Source of the DNA: JANWJE01 sp044326545
GTDB lineage: Bacteria; Chlamydiota; Chlamydiia; Chlamydiales; Parachlamydiaceae
Assembly (NCBI GenBank): GCA_044326545.1
Contig: JBIRBM010000004.1
Location: forward strand, 1 to 64,000
Length of the DNA: 64,000 bases
Direction: 5' to 3'
In this document: positions 35,271 through 43,631 of the stretch, piece by piece
Position numbering within the stretch: the first letter of the stretch is position 1
Layout of the letters: each line of letters opens with the position of its first letter
Notes under the pieces: generated by a model
What the model saw: only the letters and a program-made list of their open reading frames with translations
What the model was told of the DNA's origin: nothing
Databases searched by the model: none
Position numbers and translations under genes: made by a program

Positions 35271-35960
35271 CTAACTAAAAGAGATCCCCTGCTGCCTCAG
35301 AGAAACATATTGCTGCTGTCCAATAATAATATGATCATGCAAAGGGATATGCATCAGAATGCTAGCCTCTATCAAACTCTTTGTCAGCGCAATATCTTCA
35401 GGTGATGGAGTTGGATCGCCGCTTGGATGATTGTGTGCCACAATTAAACTTGCTGCCTTATGGCGAATGGCTGGATAAAAGACCTCTCGGGGATGAACAA
35501 GTGTCTGGCAAAGAGTTCCAATCGAAATGACCTCATGACAAATGACATACCCCTTGACATCTTGTAAAATCACAACAAATAATTCTCTTTTTTCATCTTC
35601 TAATTCATCTTTAAGAAGATAATAAGCATGTAAAGGATGCTCAATTCGATATTTTTCGGGCATCTTCTGTTTGGACGCACGCATCCCTAAGTGAATGGCA
35701 GCTTTAAGCTGGATCGCTTTAACCTTTCCAATCCCCTTAATTTCCAATAATTCTGATAAGGTGGCATCGGCCAATTGAGGGAGTCCTCCGAATCGAGCAA
35801 TAATCTCATGAGCTAGCTGTAAAATAGGTTGTGTTTTACTCCCGCTCCCTAGAATAAGAGCGATCAACTCTGCATGGGATAACGAGTGCGCCCCCGAACG
35901 CATCAACCTTTCGCGCGGGCGCTCCTCTTGGGGCAAATGTTGAATAGAATAATTGATCAT
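35271..35960 (-). CDS. radC: RadC-family JAMM-domain protein
   Basis: 229 residues. N-terminal helix-hairpin-helix region (LSELLEIKGIGKVKAIQLKA, ~65-84) and a JAMM/MPN+ metal site: HNHPSGDPTPSPED (HxHx7Sx2D), with the Glu earlier (FVVILQD, then CHEVISIG). Historically annotated as a DNA-repair protein, but its role is unresolved; JAMM proteins are Zn peptidase-like. ATG overlaps the hflX TGA (ATGA). Confidence 0.93.
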   Translation of the reverse strand: MINYSIQHLPQEERPRERLMRSGAHSLSHAELIALILGSGSKTQPILQLAHEIIARFGGLPQLADATLSELLEIKGIGKVKAIQLKAAIHLGMRASKQKMPEKYRIEHPLHAYYLLKDELEDEKRELFVVILQDVKGYVICHEVISIGTLCQTLVHPREVFYPAIRHKAASLIVAHNHPSGDPTPSPEDIALTKSLIEASILMHIPLHDHIIIGQQQYVSLRQQGISFS

Positions 35961-37285
35961 ACCACAATATAAGGCGATAATTGATTGGCAAAAGCAGTGG
36001 AGACCTCTACCTTCAATAGAACATCATTTTCGTCATATTCTTGTTTGATCACATGCCCAAGCCTGATAACTTCACTCACAAGAGCATAATGGCTTTGAGG
36101 AATGCGGAGGTCGATGATTTTACGCTGCTCACTTAATGCATGAATCATCATCTCTTGCAACTCATCAAACCCTTGATGAGTTAAAGCCGAAATCTGAACA
36201 TTATTAGGATAACTCATCCTTAAACGATGAAGTAGGCTTGGATCGGGAGCTTTATCCATTTTATTAAAAATCGTCATGATAGGTTTTCCTCTCACATTCA
36301 ACTCCCTTAAGACATCGTGGGTTGTTGCTGCCTGTTCTTCAGCCATCGGATGACTGGCATCGACCAAATGCAAAAGAATATCTGCCTCAAAAGCCTCTTC
36401 CAATGTACTTTTAAAGGCAGCAACAAGAAGATGAGGAAGCTTGCGAATAAACCCTACCGTATCAACGAGTAAAATTTCTTGATTGTTTTTAAGATGAAAT
36501 TTTCGAGTGGTGGTATCTAAAGTGGCAAACAGTTTATCTTCAACAAACACTCCGGCATCGGTTAATGCATTCAGAAGCGTTGACTTTCCGGCGTTTGTAT
36601 AACCAATAATGGCAAAAACAGGAACCTCTGATCGAAGCCGGGACATGCGCTGGGTCTGCCGATGTGCTTTAACCTCTTCTATTTCTTTTTCTAATTGGTC
36701 GATTTTACGTTTTAGAATTCTCCTGTCGATTTCAATCTGCTTTTCCCCTTCCCCTTTTAAATAAGCACCGCCTCCTCCTGAGCCTGAGGTTCCTTGTTGC
36801 CTGGATAAATGAGTCCATAATCGTTTTAAACGAGGGGCTTCATATTTTATTTTTGCCAATTCAATTTGTAAACGCGCTTCTTTTGTTTGCGCACGTTGGG
36901 CAAAAACCCCCAAGATCACTTCCGTTCGATCCATGACAGATCGATGAAACGCTTTTTCCAGATTTCGTTGCTGGGCAGGGGTGATTTCATCATCAAAAAT
37001 CACACTCTCTACATTCAAGTCATTGGCAATGTTGACCAATTGCTCTAATTTTCCCTTTCCAACATAAATTGAGGCATCAAATTTGCGCAGAGGACACGCT
37101 TCTTTGCCCACTGTTTGCACTCCAAACGTTTTGACTAAGAGCTCCAATTCCTCTAGATGCTCTTCACACATCGCTCTTTGTGTTGAACCATGAAAAGTTG
37201 AGACTAAGAGCGCGCGCGGAACTTGTGTGGTTTCATGCAAGATTAAGCGGCTGTCTTCGTTCATCATATTGTCTTGATCTGTCAT
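35957..37285 (-). CDS. hflX: Ribosome-associated GTPase HflX
   Basis: About 442 residues from ATG 37285 (MTDQDNMMNED), which has AAGGAT 8 bp upstream. A TTG seven codons earlier is also in frame. N-terminal HflX domain with YVGKGKLEQL and FDDEITPAQQRNLEKA, the glycine-rich linker TSGSGGGGAYLKGEGEKQIE, then the GTPase: GYTNAGKSTLLNAL (G1), DTVGFIRKLP (G3), FNKMD (G4). Rescues or splits stalled ribosomes in other bacteria. Neighbour of the phnP-like gene as in C. trachomatis (CT379-CT380). Confidence 0.95.
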   Translation of the reverse strand: MTDQDNMMNEDSRLILHETTQVPRALLVSTFHGSTQRAMCEEHLEELELLVKTFGVQTVGKEACPLRKFDASIYVGKGKLEQLVNIANDLNVESVIFDDEITPAQQRNLEKAFHRSVMDRTEVILGVFAQRAQTKEARLQIELAKIKYEAPRLKRLWTHLSRQQGTSGSGGGGAYLKGEGEKQIEIDRRILKRKIDQLEKEIEEVKAHRQTQRMSRLRSEVPVFAIIGYTNAGKSTLLNALTDAGVFVEDKLFATLDTTTRKFHLKNNQEILLVDTVGFIRKLPHLLVAAFKSTLEEAFEADILLHLVDASHPMAEEQAATTHDVLRELNVRGKPIMTIFNKMDKAPDPSLLHRLRMSYPNNVQISALTHQGFDELQEMMIHALSEQRKIIDLRIPQSHYALVSEVIRLGHVIKQEYDENDVLLKVEVSTAFANQLSPYIVV

Positions 37286-37298
37286 AAATCTGATATCC

Positions 37299-38072
37299 TT
37301 AATCAAAGTTAATCTTCAATCCATCGTAAGCTAAACGGACGTGAGGAGGCAAATAAGCATTCGTTTTGTGATGATCGAGATCGTGAGAAATGTGTGTGAT
37401 CCACACATTTTCAACCTTTAATTCATTTGCAAAATCGATTGCTTCATCCACTGATAAATGCAATGGAGAACGCGTGTAGCGCAGGGCGCTAATGACAAGA
37501 TACCTGATGCCTTTTAATTCGTCAAAAATTGAAGGCTGAAAGTCTCGAATATCTGATAAATAAGCCAAATCCCCTATCCGGAATCCATTCACCTCCATCC
37601 CTCCTTGGTGGTAAGTCACGTAGTGAAAAAGAAGATCCTCAAATAGAATTGAGCCTGTTTTTCCCTGCATTAAGTGTAGGCTAAAGCGCGAAAGAGCTGT
37701 CTGATTATCAGATTCAAATAAATAATGAAATCTTTTTTTGACATCATCTGCCGTTGCCGGCGAGAGTAAAACGGGTAAAGGCACCCCACTCCAGTAACAC
37801 AAAGGACGAAGATCATCGAGACCTGCTGTGTGGTCATAATGAGCGTGGGTCAATAAAAGACCATCAAGCCTTTTGATCCCGGCTCTTAAAGCTTGGGTAC
37901 GAAAATCAGGCCCTGCGTCAATTAACATCTGTCTCTCTTTTATATTTAAAAGAACAGAAGGGCGCAAGCGATGATTTAAAGGATCGTTTGAATGACAGAC
38001 TCCGCAAGGACACCCAATCACAGGAATCCCGACAGATCCACTTGTCCCTAAAAATAACAATGACCCTTTCAT
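37299..38072 (-). CDS. PhnP-like metallo-beta-lactamase-fold hydrolase
   Basis: 257 residues. THAHYDHTAGLDDLRPL is the HxHxDH metal motif, with a second His in ITHISHDLDHH. The N-terminal GCPCGVCHSNDPLNHR resembles the Zn-binding Cys cluster of PhnP-type cyclic phosphodiesterases. Chlamydial orthologue of CT380 by position beside hflX. Substrate in Chlamydiae unknown, probably a cyclic nucleotide or sugar phosphate; no phn pathway is nearby. Confidence 0.88.
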   Translation of the reverse strand: MKGSLLFLGTSGSVGIPVIGCPCGVCHSNDPLNHRLRPSVLLNIKERQMLIDAGPDFRTQALRAGIKRLDGLLLTHAHYDHTAGLDDLRPLCYWSGVPLPVLLSPATADDVKKRFHYLFESDNQTALSRFSLHLMQGKTGSILFEDLLFHYVTYHQGGMEVNGFRIGDLAYLSDIRDFQPSIFDELKGIRYLVISALRYTRSPLHLSVDEAIDFANELKVENVWITHISHDLDHHKTNAYLPPHVRLAYDGLKINFD

Positions 38073-38713
38073 CGATTCATCTCGTCTGTCGTGATGAGCC
38101 CCCTTTCAAAGCTCCATTTTGGCTTAATCCCCATTTCATTCTTGGGGGGTGAGTTAAATAAACTCATCGACTGTTGGTATACGTTTTTTTGATAAAAGTA
38201 AACCCATTCCCCTTGTTTTTTTTCATGCAATTGAACTCGAAAATAGTCTGCGGCAATCAACTGAACAACTTGAAATGATCTTGAAACTCCTTCCTGCGCC
38301 ACCTTGCTTCGCATATTGATTGTTAAAGCTGCCGGATAGGAACCCAAAAAAAGTTTTTTAATATCTTCGGGAATCTCTTGAACGCTTTTTTCTGATGATA
38401 CCCGTTCGTAAAAACGTTGGTAGCTCTTAAAAGGGATAGAAAAAGTGTTGATTGTCTTTTTTTTTGAATCAAAATAGGAAAATTCAATTCGATCAAAAAT
38501 AAAACGGAGCTTCTTTCCTTTCGAGAGTTCGTGATCTTGGTAATCGATCTCTTTTATGATCGAAGGATCAAGCAAAACCGCTCCTGCAACATAACGTCCT
38601 GAAGGACCATAATAATAAACAAAAAGAAAAGAAAGAAGGAAAGCACAGATAACCGAAGACAAAAGAACTGCTAAAAGATTGCGAACATCTCGAACCACTA
38701 GATTGCCTGTCAT
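38069..38713 (-). CDS. Unknown membrane-anchored protein
   Basis: 214 residues. A single N-terminal helix (~12-34, LLAVLLSSVICAFLLSFLFV) anchors a hydrophilic, probably periplasmic, domain rich in aromatic and basic residues. No motif recognised. Its TGA overlaps the ATG of the phnP-like gene (ATGA at 38069-38072), so it heads the phnP-hflX-radC transcript. Function unknown. Confidence 0.8.
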   Translation of the reverse strand: MTGNLVVRDVRNLLAVLLSSVICAFLLSFLFVYYYGPSGRYVAGAVLLDPSIIKEIDYQDHELSKGKKLRFIFDRIEFSYFDSKKKTINTFSIPFKSYQRFYERVSSEKSVQEIPEDIKKLFLGSYPAALTINMRSKVAQEGVSRSFQVVQLIAADYFRVQLHEKKQGEWVYFYQKNVYQQSMSLFNSPPKNEMGIKPKWSFERGLITTDEMNR

Positions 38714-38791
38714 TTGATGATCATGTGTCGCTGAAATGGCTCGGATCGGTCATTAATCTTCGCGTCCACGCCTTTTTATCCCATTTTATTC

Positions 38792-38830
38792 ACTCGCCTT
38801 ACGTCCCAAGAATGCTATTTGGGCTCAAAC
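38792..38830. repeat. CTTAC-family half element
   Basis: actcgccttacgtcccaaga then atgctatttgggctcaaac matches the family core (CTTAC, AGTGCGATTTGGGCT). A matching closing arm (aaggtgagt) lies far off at 39113-39121, just before the next gene. The intervening 280 bp has no gene but includes the hairpin at 39051. Confidence 0.5.
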
Positions 38831-39050
38831 GAAAACTGTCTGAACGCGATACAGTATCAAAAATTAAGTCTTTACTCAATAAGAAATAAAAGAGTTCTTG
38901 AGAATTCGTTATCACTTTCGATATCATCAAAAGATGAGTCAATGCGAAAAAATCAAACTCAAAATCCAGAACAGCCAAAGCATCTCGTCGAAAGAAGCCG
39001 ACAGTTTTCCACTCAGATTTTGAAAACAAGCTCTTACGCCCTCTTAAAAG

Positions 39051-39098
39051 CTGTCCTAACACTCAAAGTCTTTGCTTTAAGATGAAGTGTTAAGACAC
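39051..39098. repeat. 48-bp hairpin repeat, copy 1
   Basis: ctgtcctaacact, then loop caaagtctttgctttaagatga, then agtgttaagacac. Same length and loop as the copy at 57791-57838. The stem pairs by inverted repeat, and one base pair changes compensatorily between copies (C-G here, A-T there). Confidence 0.75.
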
Positions 39099-39151
39099 CC
39101 TCTTAATCACTCAAGGTGAGTTAATCAAACTATCTCAAGCGAGGTTCTCTT

Positions 39152-40141
39152 ATGAAAATTGCGGTTATCGGAGCGGGTTTTAGCGGCCTGGCCATTGCCT
39201 GGCATTTATTGAACTCCATCAAACCACAACCCAATGTCCATCTCTTTGATTCAAAACCGATCGGAAAAGGGACATCGGGAATCGCAGCCGGACTTCTCCA
39301 TCCTTTTGCTGGGGCTCATGCCAAGCTTAATTGGAGAGGACATGAGGGGGTAAAAGCGACAAAAGAATTAATCGAAGTTGCTTCAGAGGCATTGCAACAT
39401 CGCGTGACAACAAAAGAAGAAGGCATTCTTCGGTTAGCCCTTAACGATGCGCAAATTCTCGATTTTCAAAAATGTGCAGAACAATTTCCTCACGATGTGG
39501 AGTGGTTAAATCCCGCCTTATGCCAACAAAAAGCCCCCGGTTGTGCATACGTACCGGGACTTTGGATCAAAAAAGGGATGGTGATCCATTCCCCATTGTA
39601 CCTGCAAGGATTGTGGAAAGCGTGCGAACGAAAAGGGGCGATATTTGAGATCAAAACCATTCACTCTCTTAAAGAATTAGATCATTTTAATCTGACCATT
39701 ATGGCAACAGGGGCTGAAACGTTGCAACTGCCTGAATTAGCTTCATTACCCCTAACGTTAGTCAAAGGACAAGTCTTAGAGTTTTCATGGCCAAGGAATC
39801 GAGCGCCTCTTTCTTGTGCTCTTAATTCTCGCGTCTATCTTCTTATGACGCAATCAAAAACATCGTGTTTGGTAGGAGCAACCTTTGAGAAAGGGTTTAA
39901 TAAAGCTTCAATCGACTTAGAAGTCGCACAAAGAGAACTTCTTTCCAAAGCTCTTGAGCTCTATCCTCCACTCAAAGAAGCTTCTATCATGAATTGTTAT
40001 GCAGGAATCAGAGTTGTCACTCCTCAACACTCTCCTTTAATGCAAAGGATAGGATCGAACCAATGGGTTTTAACAGGAATGGGATCCAAAGGGCTGCTTT
40101 ACCACGCGTTATTTGCTAAGGAGCTTGTCAAGCTGATTTAA
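39152..40141 (+). CDS. FAD-dependent oxidoreductase, D-amino-acid dehydrogenase-like
   Basis: 329 residues. N-terminal FAD-binding GAGFSGLAIAWHLL (GxGxxG, residues 7-20) and the second block GTSGIAAGLLHPFAGAHAKL. C-terminal GIRVVTPQHSPLMQRI and TGMGSKGLLYHALFAKEL are typical of the DAO/ThiO/MnmC-C group. Its position near mdh matches CT375 (predicted D-amino-acid dehydrogenase) beside CT376 (mdh) in C. trachomatis. The substrate cannot be read off; MnmC-like activity is an alternative. GCGAGG lies 6-11 bp before the ATG. Confidence 0.85.
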   Translation: MKIAVIGAGFSGLAIAWHLLNSIKPQPNVHLFDSKPIGKGTSGIAAGLLHPFAGAHAKLNWRGHEGVKATKELIEVASEALQHRVTTKEEGILRLALNDAQILDFQKCAEQFPHDVEWLNPALCQQKAPGCAYVPGLWIKKGMVIHSPLYLQGLWKACERKGAIFEIKTIHSLKELDHFNLTIMATGAETLQLPELASLPLTLVKGQVLEFSWPRNRAPLSCALNSRVYLLMTQSKTSCLVGATFEKGFNKASIDLEVAQRELLSKALELYPPLKEASIMNCYAGIRVVTPQHSPLMQRIGSNQWVLTGMGSKGLLYHALFAKELVKLI

Positions 40142-40199
40142 TCCCTATTCCGTATCATCAGCACGATTTTAAACAAAGGACATTTTAAAAAAGATTTAT

Positions 40200-40362
40200 T
40201 AGACTTCTTCGGAAACTTGCTTTGCTTGAAAAAATTGCCCTTTTTGAGCAGATTGTTTTGAAAATATTGAGAGCGTATGCGTGCATACTGTCGAAAAATT
40301 TTACAAAAAAGATGCCAAAAATGGCGGTTTTAGCAAGTAAATGAAGTTTCCGAAGAAGTCTA
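40200..40362. mobile_element. MITE-like element with 19-bp terminal inverted repeats
   Basis: Perfect termini TAGACTTCTTCGGAAACTT (40200-40218) and AAGTTTCCGAAGAAGTCTA (40344-40362), 163 bp in all. No coding capacity. A truncated 97%-identical copy is at 13591-13710 and a lone end at 51387-51405. Ends in TA, as expected of TA-targeting elements, but a clear target duplication is not seen. An internal palindrome GTATGC-GT-GCATAC is present. No transposase is nearby, so it would be non-autonomous. Confidence 0.8.
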
Positions 40363-40449
40363 TTTAAATAAAATTGACTTTAATCAACTAATCACATAGA
40401 TTTTTTACGTAATTAGTTTTTTATTAACAATTAAATCATAAGAGATTTC

Positions 40450-41148
40450 ATGAATATTACATCAAATCTGAATTTTATCAACGTATTCAATCCGATCAAA
40501 AATATTTTAGAGACAATCCCGCCTCACCAAAAAAAAGTGATAGGTGTTGTCACGACCATTTTTGCAATGATCTCGACGCTATATATCGCCTATCGTTATT
40601 GTGTTAAGAGTACAAAAAATCCAGCTAACGGATCACAAGCGAATCAACAATATGAATTTAGTGAAGCATTAAAAGCGCCTACCCAATCATTTCTAAACGT
40701 CTTTAAAACACGTCAGATTGATCTTGATACACTGCCTCAATTAGATCCCTCAAAATTCAACAATCAGGAATATGCGATAAGTATCAAGCCTCAAGATATG
40801 ACAGAATCGTTAATGGGATTCACAACTCCTGAGGGGCGCAAAGGAATCGCCATTCATATTCGTGTTAAAGGTACATCGGATCTAAAAGTGAATGGTCAAC
40901 CCGTTGCAAATACACATGGTGTGTTGTCGTTTCATGAACGATACGCCAAGGAGCCTACTTTTTGGGTGGGTTGCGTGAATGACTCAATACACTCTACCAT
41001 CAACGAGAGACATGAGGAAAAAGTTCATCAGACTGCATTCCCATTCGAACGATGTAATGATTGTCCATTCACAAAACATCACTTAATGTCTGCGCCTCTA
41101 CTAGAAGCCATTATAAAGGGAACTGATCCAGATTTTGAACTTTGTTGA
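40450..41148 (+). CDS. Unknown protein with one membrane helix
   Basis: 232 residues. Residues ~29-49 form a helix (VIGVVTTIFAMISTLYIAY) followed by a soluble domain. The C-terminal part has clustered His and Cys: CVNDSIHSTINERHEE, then FERCNDCPFTKHHLM. A metal site or an enzyme active site is possible, but nothing is recognised. AGAG lies 6 bp before the ATG. Flanked upstream by the MITE-like element and downstream by a palindrome. Function unknown. Confidence 0.75.
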   Translation: MNITSNLNFINVFNPIKNILETIPPHQKKVIGVVTTIFAMISTLYIAYRYCVKSTKNPANGSQANQQYEFSEALKAPTQSFLNVFKTRQIDLDTLPQLDPSKFNNQEYAISIKPQDMTESLMGFTTPEGRKGIAIHIRVKGTSDLKVNGQPVANTHGVLSFHERYAKEPTFWVGCVNDSIHSTINERHEEKVHQTAFPFERCNDCPFTKHHLMSAPLLEAIIKGTDPDFELC

Positions 41149-41191
41149 AGTGGAGCTCCGGCGAACCTCTTTGAGAAAAGATAAGCAAATC

Positions 41192-41227
41192 GTTTCTGAT
41201 CCGCTATGATCATAGCGGGTCAGAAAC
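41192..41227. terminator. 36-bp near-perfect palindrome, probable bidirectional terminator
   Basis: GTTTCTGATCCGCTATGA followed directly by TCATAGCGGGTCAGAAAC: self-complementary with a single G-T-type mismatch and almost no loop. It sits between the converging gene at 40450 and the small gene at 41285. No long T-run, so intrinsic termination is plausible but not certain. Confidence 0.55.
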
Positions 41228-41284
41228 AATCGATAAGGGTAAAACCCCCTCATGCGCTAGCTAATTGACACAAGCTCCTGCGGG

Positions 41285-41413
41285 TTATCCTCTCTCATTT
41301 CTTCGACGTTCCCTGCGCAATTTTCTGAAAAGATGACGGCCGTGAGGGCCTACATTAACACCACGACATCCACCATTGACCGCTTCTAATTGAGTTTTTA
41401 CCAATTTTAACAT
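41285..41413 (-). CDS. 42-residue basic protein, possible LtuA counterpart
   Basis: ATG 41413 to TAA 41285. CGAGGA ends 4 bp before the ATG, a good Shine-Dalgarno. The product starts MLKLVKTQLEAVNGGCRGVN and ends with a strongly basic run (GRHLFRKLRRERRRNERG), more Arg-rich than random DNA of this composition would give. In C. trachomatis a tiny late gene, ltuA (CT377), sits next to mdh (CT376); here this gene lies about 2.2 kb from mdh, among CT375/CT376-like genes. I could not compare it with LtuA, so homology is a hypothesis. Alternative: a ribosome- or nucleic-acid-binding microprotein. Confidence 0.6.
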   Translation of the reverse strand: MLKLVKTQLEAVNGGCRGVNVGPHGRHLFRKLRRERRRNERG

Positions 41414-41466
41414 ACTATCCTCGTAAAGTTTGGAAATTTCAAATCAATCTTAAAGTCTTTCCCTTA

Positions 41467-41496
41467 GTTAACTCTTAACAGACAAAGGGAGTTAAC
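41467..41496. promoter_or_regulatory. Inverted repeat upstream of the small basic gene
   Basis: GTTAACTC (41467-41474) and GAGTTAAC (41489-41496) are perfect inverted arms 14 bp apart, about 55 bp upstream (minus strand) of the ATG at 41413. Could be an operator or the terminator of the gene at 41582, whose 3' end is 86 bp away on the same strand. Confidence 0.35.
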
Positions 41497-41581
41497 CTTG
41501 AAGAAATTTCCACTCTTTTTAACAATAAAAAAAACAGTTGTCAATTTTTTTTCACACAAAAAGGAAGATTATCAAAATTTT

Positions 41582-42403
41582 TTACCCCTCTTTGATCTGT
41601 TTTTGCATCAACACATGCGCTTCAGCTGAAAAATTAAAGAAAAAAATGACTGCAGGAGTCAAACAAGCTGTAAATGGTAACATAATAAAAAACCACTTGA
41701 TCACTGTTTGAAGTGAATGATGACAATCAAAACATAAAGAACCTGTCATGGCGGCTGCAAGAATGAGAAGAGTGACGACCAAGACAAGCGGGAGTAAGGC
41801 CATAAGGATCAAAATAAAATTGGCAAAGCCATCTTTTTCCAATCGTTTGATGATGATGTGGGAAACCAAACCGCCCTCTAATCCCCTAAAAGCAATTAAA
41901 GGAGAAATAAAAAACAGCATTCCAAGACTCAATAGGCAGAGGACAAGGGAGGATAAATTAATCAAAAAAGGGCCAAACGCAAGGATCGCTGCAAAAAATT
42001 CTCCGACCGCCGGAATTTCGCTTAAAAGGACAAAAATCCCCAAAACCATCCATAAAAGAAGATAGGCAAAAATAATGGGAATGGCAAAATAAGAAGCAGC
42101 CATCGCGACCTTCCAAGAGCGGGAAAAGGTTTTCAAATAATTAACCTCTTTTCCTTTGACTTCATCGTGATAAATACGTATTAGAAGAATGCCCATTGAG
42201 AGTAAAATTCCTGTGCAAATAAAAATGGGAAGAAATGTTAAACTCAACTTAACCCACTGACCGGCATGCAGGGATAACCCCCTAAAAAAAACAACTAAGA
42301 GACCGCTTAAAGCAAGAACACAAAAAACGGAGAGAAGTTTTTTCTTTGAAAAAGTCAATCTTAAAGATCGATTAAAAATAGAAGATAACGTGTGAAAATC
42401 CAT
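41582..42403 (-). CDS. Polytopic membrane protein of unknown function
   Basis: 273 residues with about six membrane helices (~25-43, 54-76, 103-130, 135-170, 195-220, 237-258). Few charged residues outside the loops. Mid-protein ISPLIAFRGLEGGLV and C-terminal PFTACLTPAVIFFFNF have no recognised motif. It looks like the conserved 'unknown membrane protein' class, without features of transporters. Downstream of gltA on the same strand, 55 bp away. Confidence 0.8.
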   Translation of the reverse strand: MDFHTLSSIFNRSLRLTFSKKKLLSVFCVLALSGLLVVFFRGLSLHAGQWVKLSLTFLPIFICTGILLSMGILLIRIYHDEVKGKEVNYLKTFSRSWKVAMAASYFAIPIIFAYLLLWMVLGIFVLLSEIPAVGEFFAAILAFGPFLINLSSLVLCLLSLGMLFFISPLIAFRGLEGGLVSHIIIKRLEKDGFANFILILMALLPLVLVVTLLILAAAMTGSLCFDCHHSLQTVIKWFFIMLPFTACLTPAVIFFFNFSAEAHVLMQKQIKEG

Positions 42404-42458
42404 GCTTGTACTTATGACAGATTGAAATGATTGTGACGACAGCCGCTAAGAAGCTGTT

Positions 42459-43631
42459 CTAAAACGGGCATTTAAAAAAATACTTTGGCCTGATAATAGG
42501 GGTTCCTCTCCCCTCCCGAGCCTCTTCCCTCTCATACATAATTTGACGAGAAATCCCCACAATACGCGCTAGACCAAATAAAACGGTAAAATATTGAGGA
42601 TAATGAAAGCCAGCTACAGACAACATGACGCCGGATATCGCATCAACATTCGGATATGGATCGGATATCTTAGCATTTTCTTTAAGGACCTTAGGCCCTA
42701 TCTTCCTTAGCAGATGAGCCATTTTAACTAACGGATGATCGGGATAATACTCCTGTGTCAGATTATAAAGCAAGGTTGCTCGAGGATCTTCTACTCGAAG
42801 AACGGCATGGCCAAATCCAAAAAGCAGCTCGCCGTTTGCAAGCTTTTGACGAAGAACCGTTTCGACCTCCTCTTCATTTGGATGATCTGCAAATTCTTCA
42901 ATGAGCTCCTCCACGAATGTTAAACAATCTTGATTAGCTTTTCCATGCCGCGGACCTGCAAGAGCACACATCGCCGCCGCAATTGAGCCATATAAATCCT
43001 CTAAACCTGAAGCGACAGACTTCCCGACAAAAGCGGAAAGATTTCCCCCTCCATGATCATAATGAAGCACATTAAATAATTTAAAGGCACGGATCAACTC
43101 TTCTGAGTTTCCGTTTGGAATGTTGAGCATATGAGTAAAATTTTCCATATAACCCAATTGAGGTTGAGACGGCTTTGTCTCCCCCCACCCTGCATGATAA
43201 TTGATCACTGCCGCTGCAATTTCTGGGGCCTTAGCAATGAGATTGAGGCAATCTTCTCGATAACTTTTTTTTCCTTCAAATGATTCAGCTAAAAGAAGCG
43301 CCGCACTCATTAATTTCATGGGATGGGCTTCTCTTGGGAGCTTTTCAATGTAGCGCAGGAGTTTTGAGGAACACTTCGCCCTTTGCTTGAGTTCGCCTGA
43401 AAATATTGACACCTCTTCTGCACTTCCTTCACGACCATAATACAACAAAAAAATCACCCTTTCAGGCTCCCAATGATCAATTTCAGAGACCGGATGGCCA
43501 ACGTAATAAAGCCCTTTCATAGGATCTACAGTGGACGTCGTGCAATAGCCGACCGGGTAACCTCTCATTCCCGTCTCTAAGTTTTCTTTTTTTATTTCAA
43601 ACAGGATTTCGCTCATAGCTCCCCCCATCAT
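42459..43631 (-). CDS. gltA: Citrate synthase (eukaryotic-like type)
   Basis: 390 residues. Catalytic residues present: His in ALAGPRHGKANQ, His in FGFGHAVLRVEDPR and Asp in PYPNVDAISGVML. The NVDAxSG block and the TVLFGLARIVGISRQIM region resemble mitochondrial-type citrate synthases. Joins oxaloacetate and acetyl-CoA as the entry to the TCA cycle; Chlamydiaceae lack this enzyme. ATG 43631 overlaps the mdh TGA (ATGA), so mdh-gltA is an operon and the two enzymes are consecutive steps. A second ATG at 43616 follows GGGGGAG closely and could be the start. Confidence 0.93.
   Translation of the reverse strand: MMGGAMSEILFEIKKENLETGMRGYPVGYCTTSTVDPMKGLYYVGHPVSEIDHWEPERVIFLLYYGREGSAEEVSIFSGELKQRAKCSSKLLRYIEKLPREAHPMKLMSAALLLAESFEGKKSYREDCLNLIAKAPEIAAAVINYHAGWGETKPSQPQLGYMENFTHMLNIPNGNSEELIRAFKLFNVLHYDHGGGNLSAFVGKSVASGLEDLYGSIAAAMCALAGPRHGKANQDCLTFVEELIEEFADHPNEEEVETVLRQKLANGELLFGFGHAVLRVEDPRATLLYNLTQEYYPDHPLVKMAHLLRKIGPKVLKENAKISDPYPNVDAISGVMLSVAGFHYPQYFTVLFGLARIVGISRQIMYEREEAREGRGTPIIRPKYFFKCPF

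Noticed and set aside
38799..39085. Overlapping frames on both strands in the 38714-39151 gap
   Set aside because: Both span the repeats, lack ribosome sites and contradict each other.
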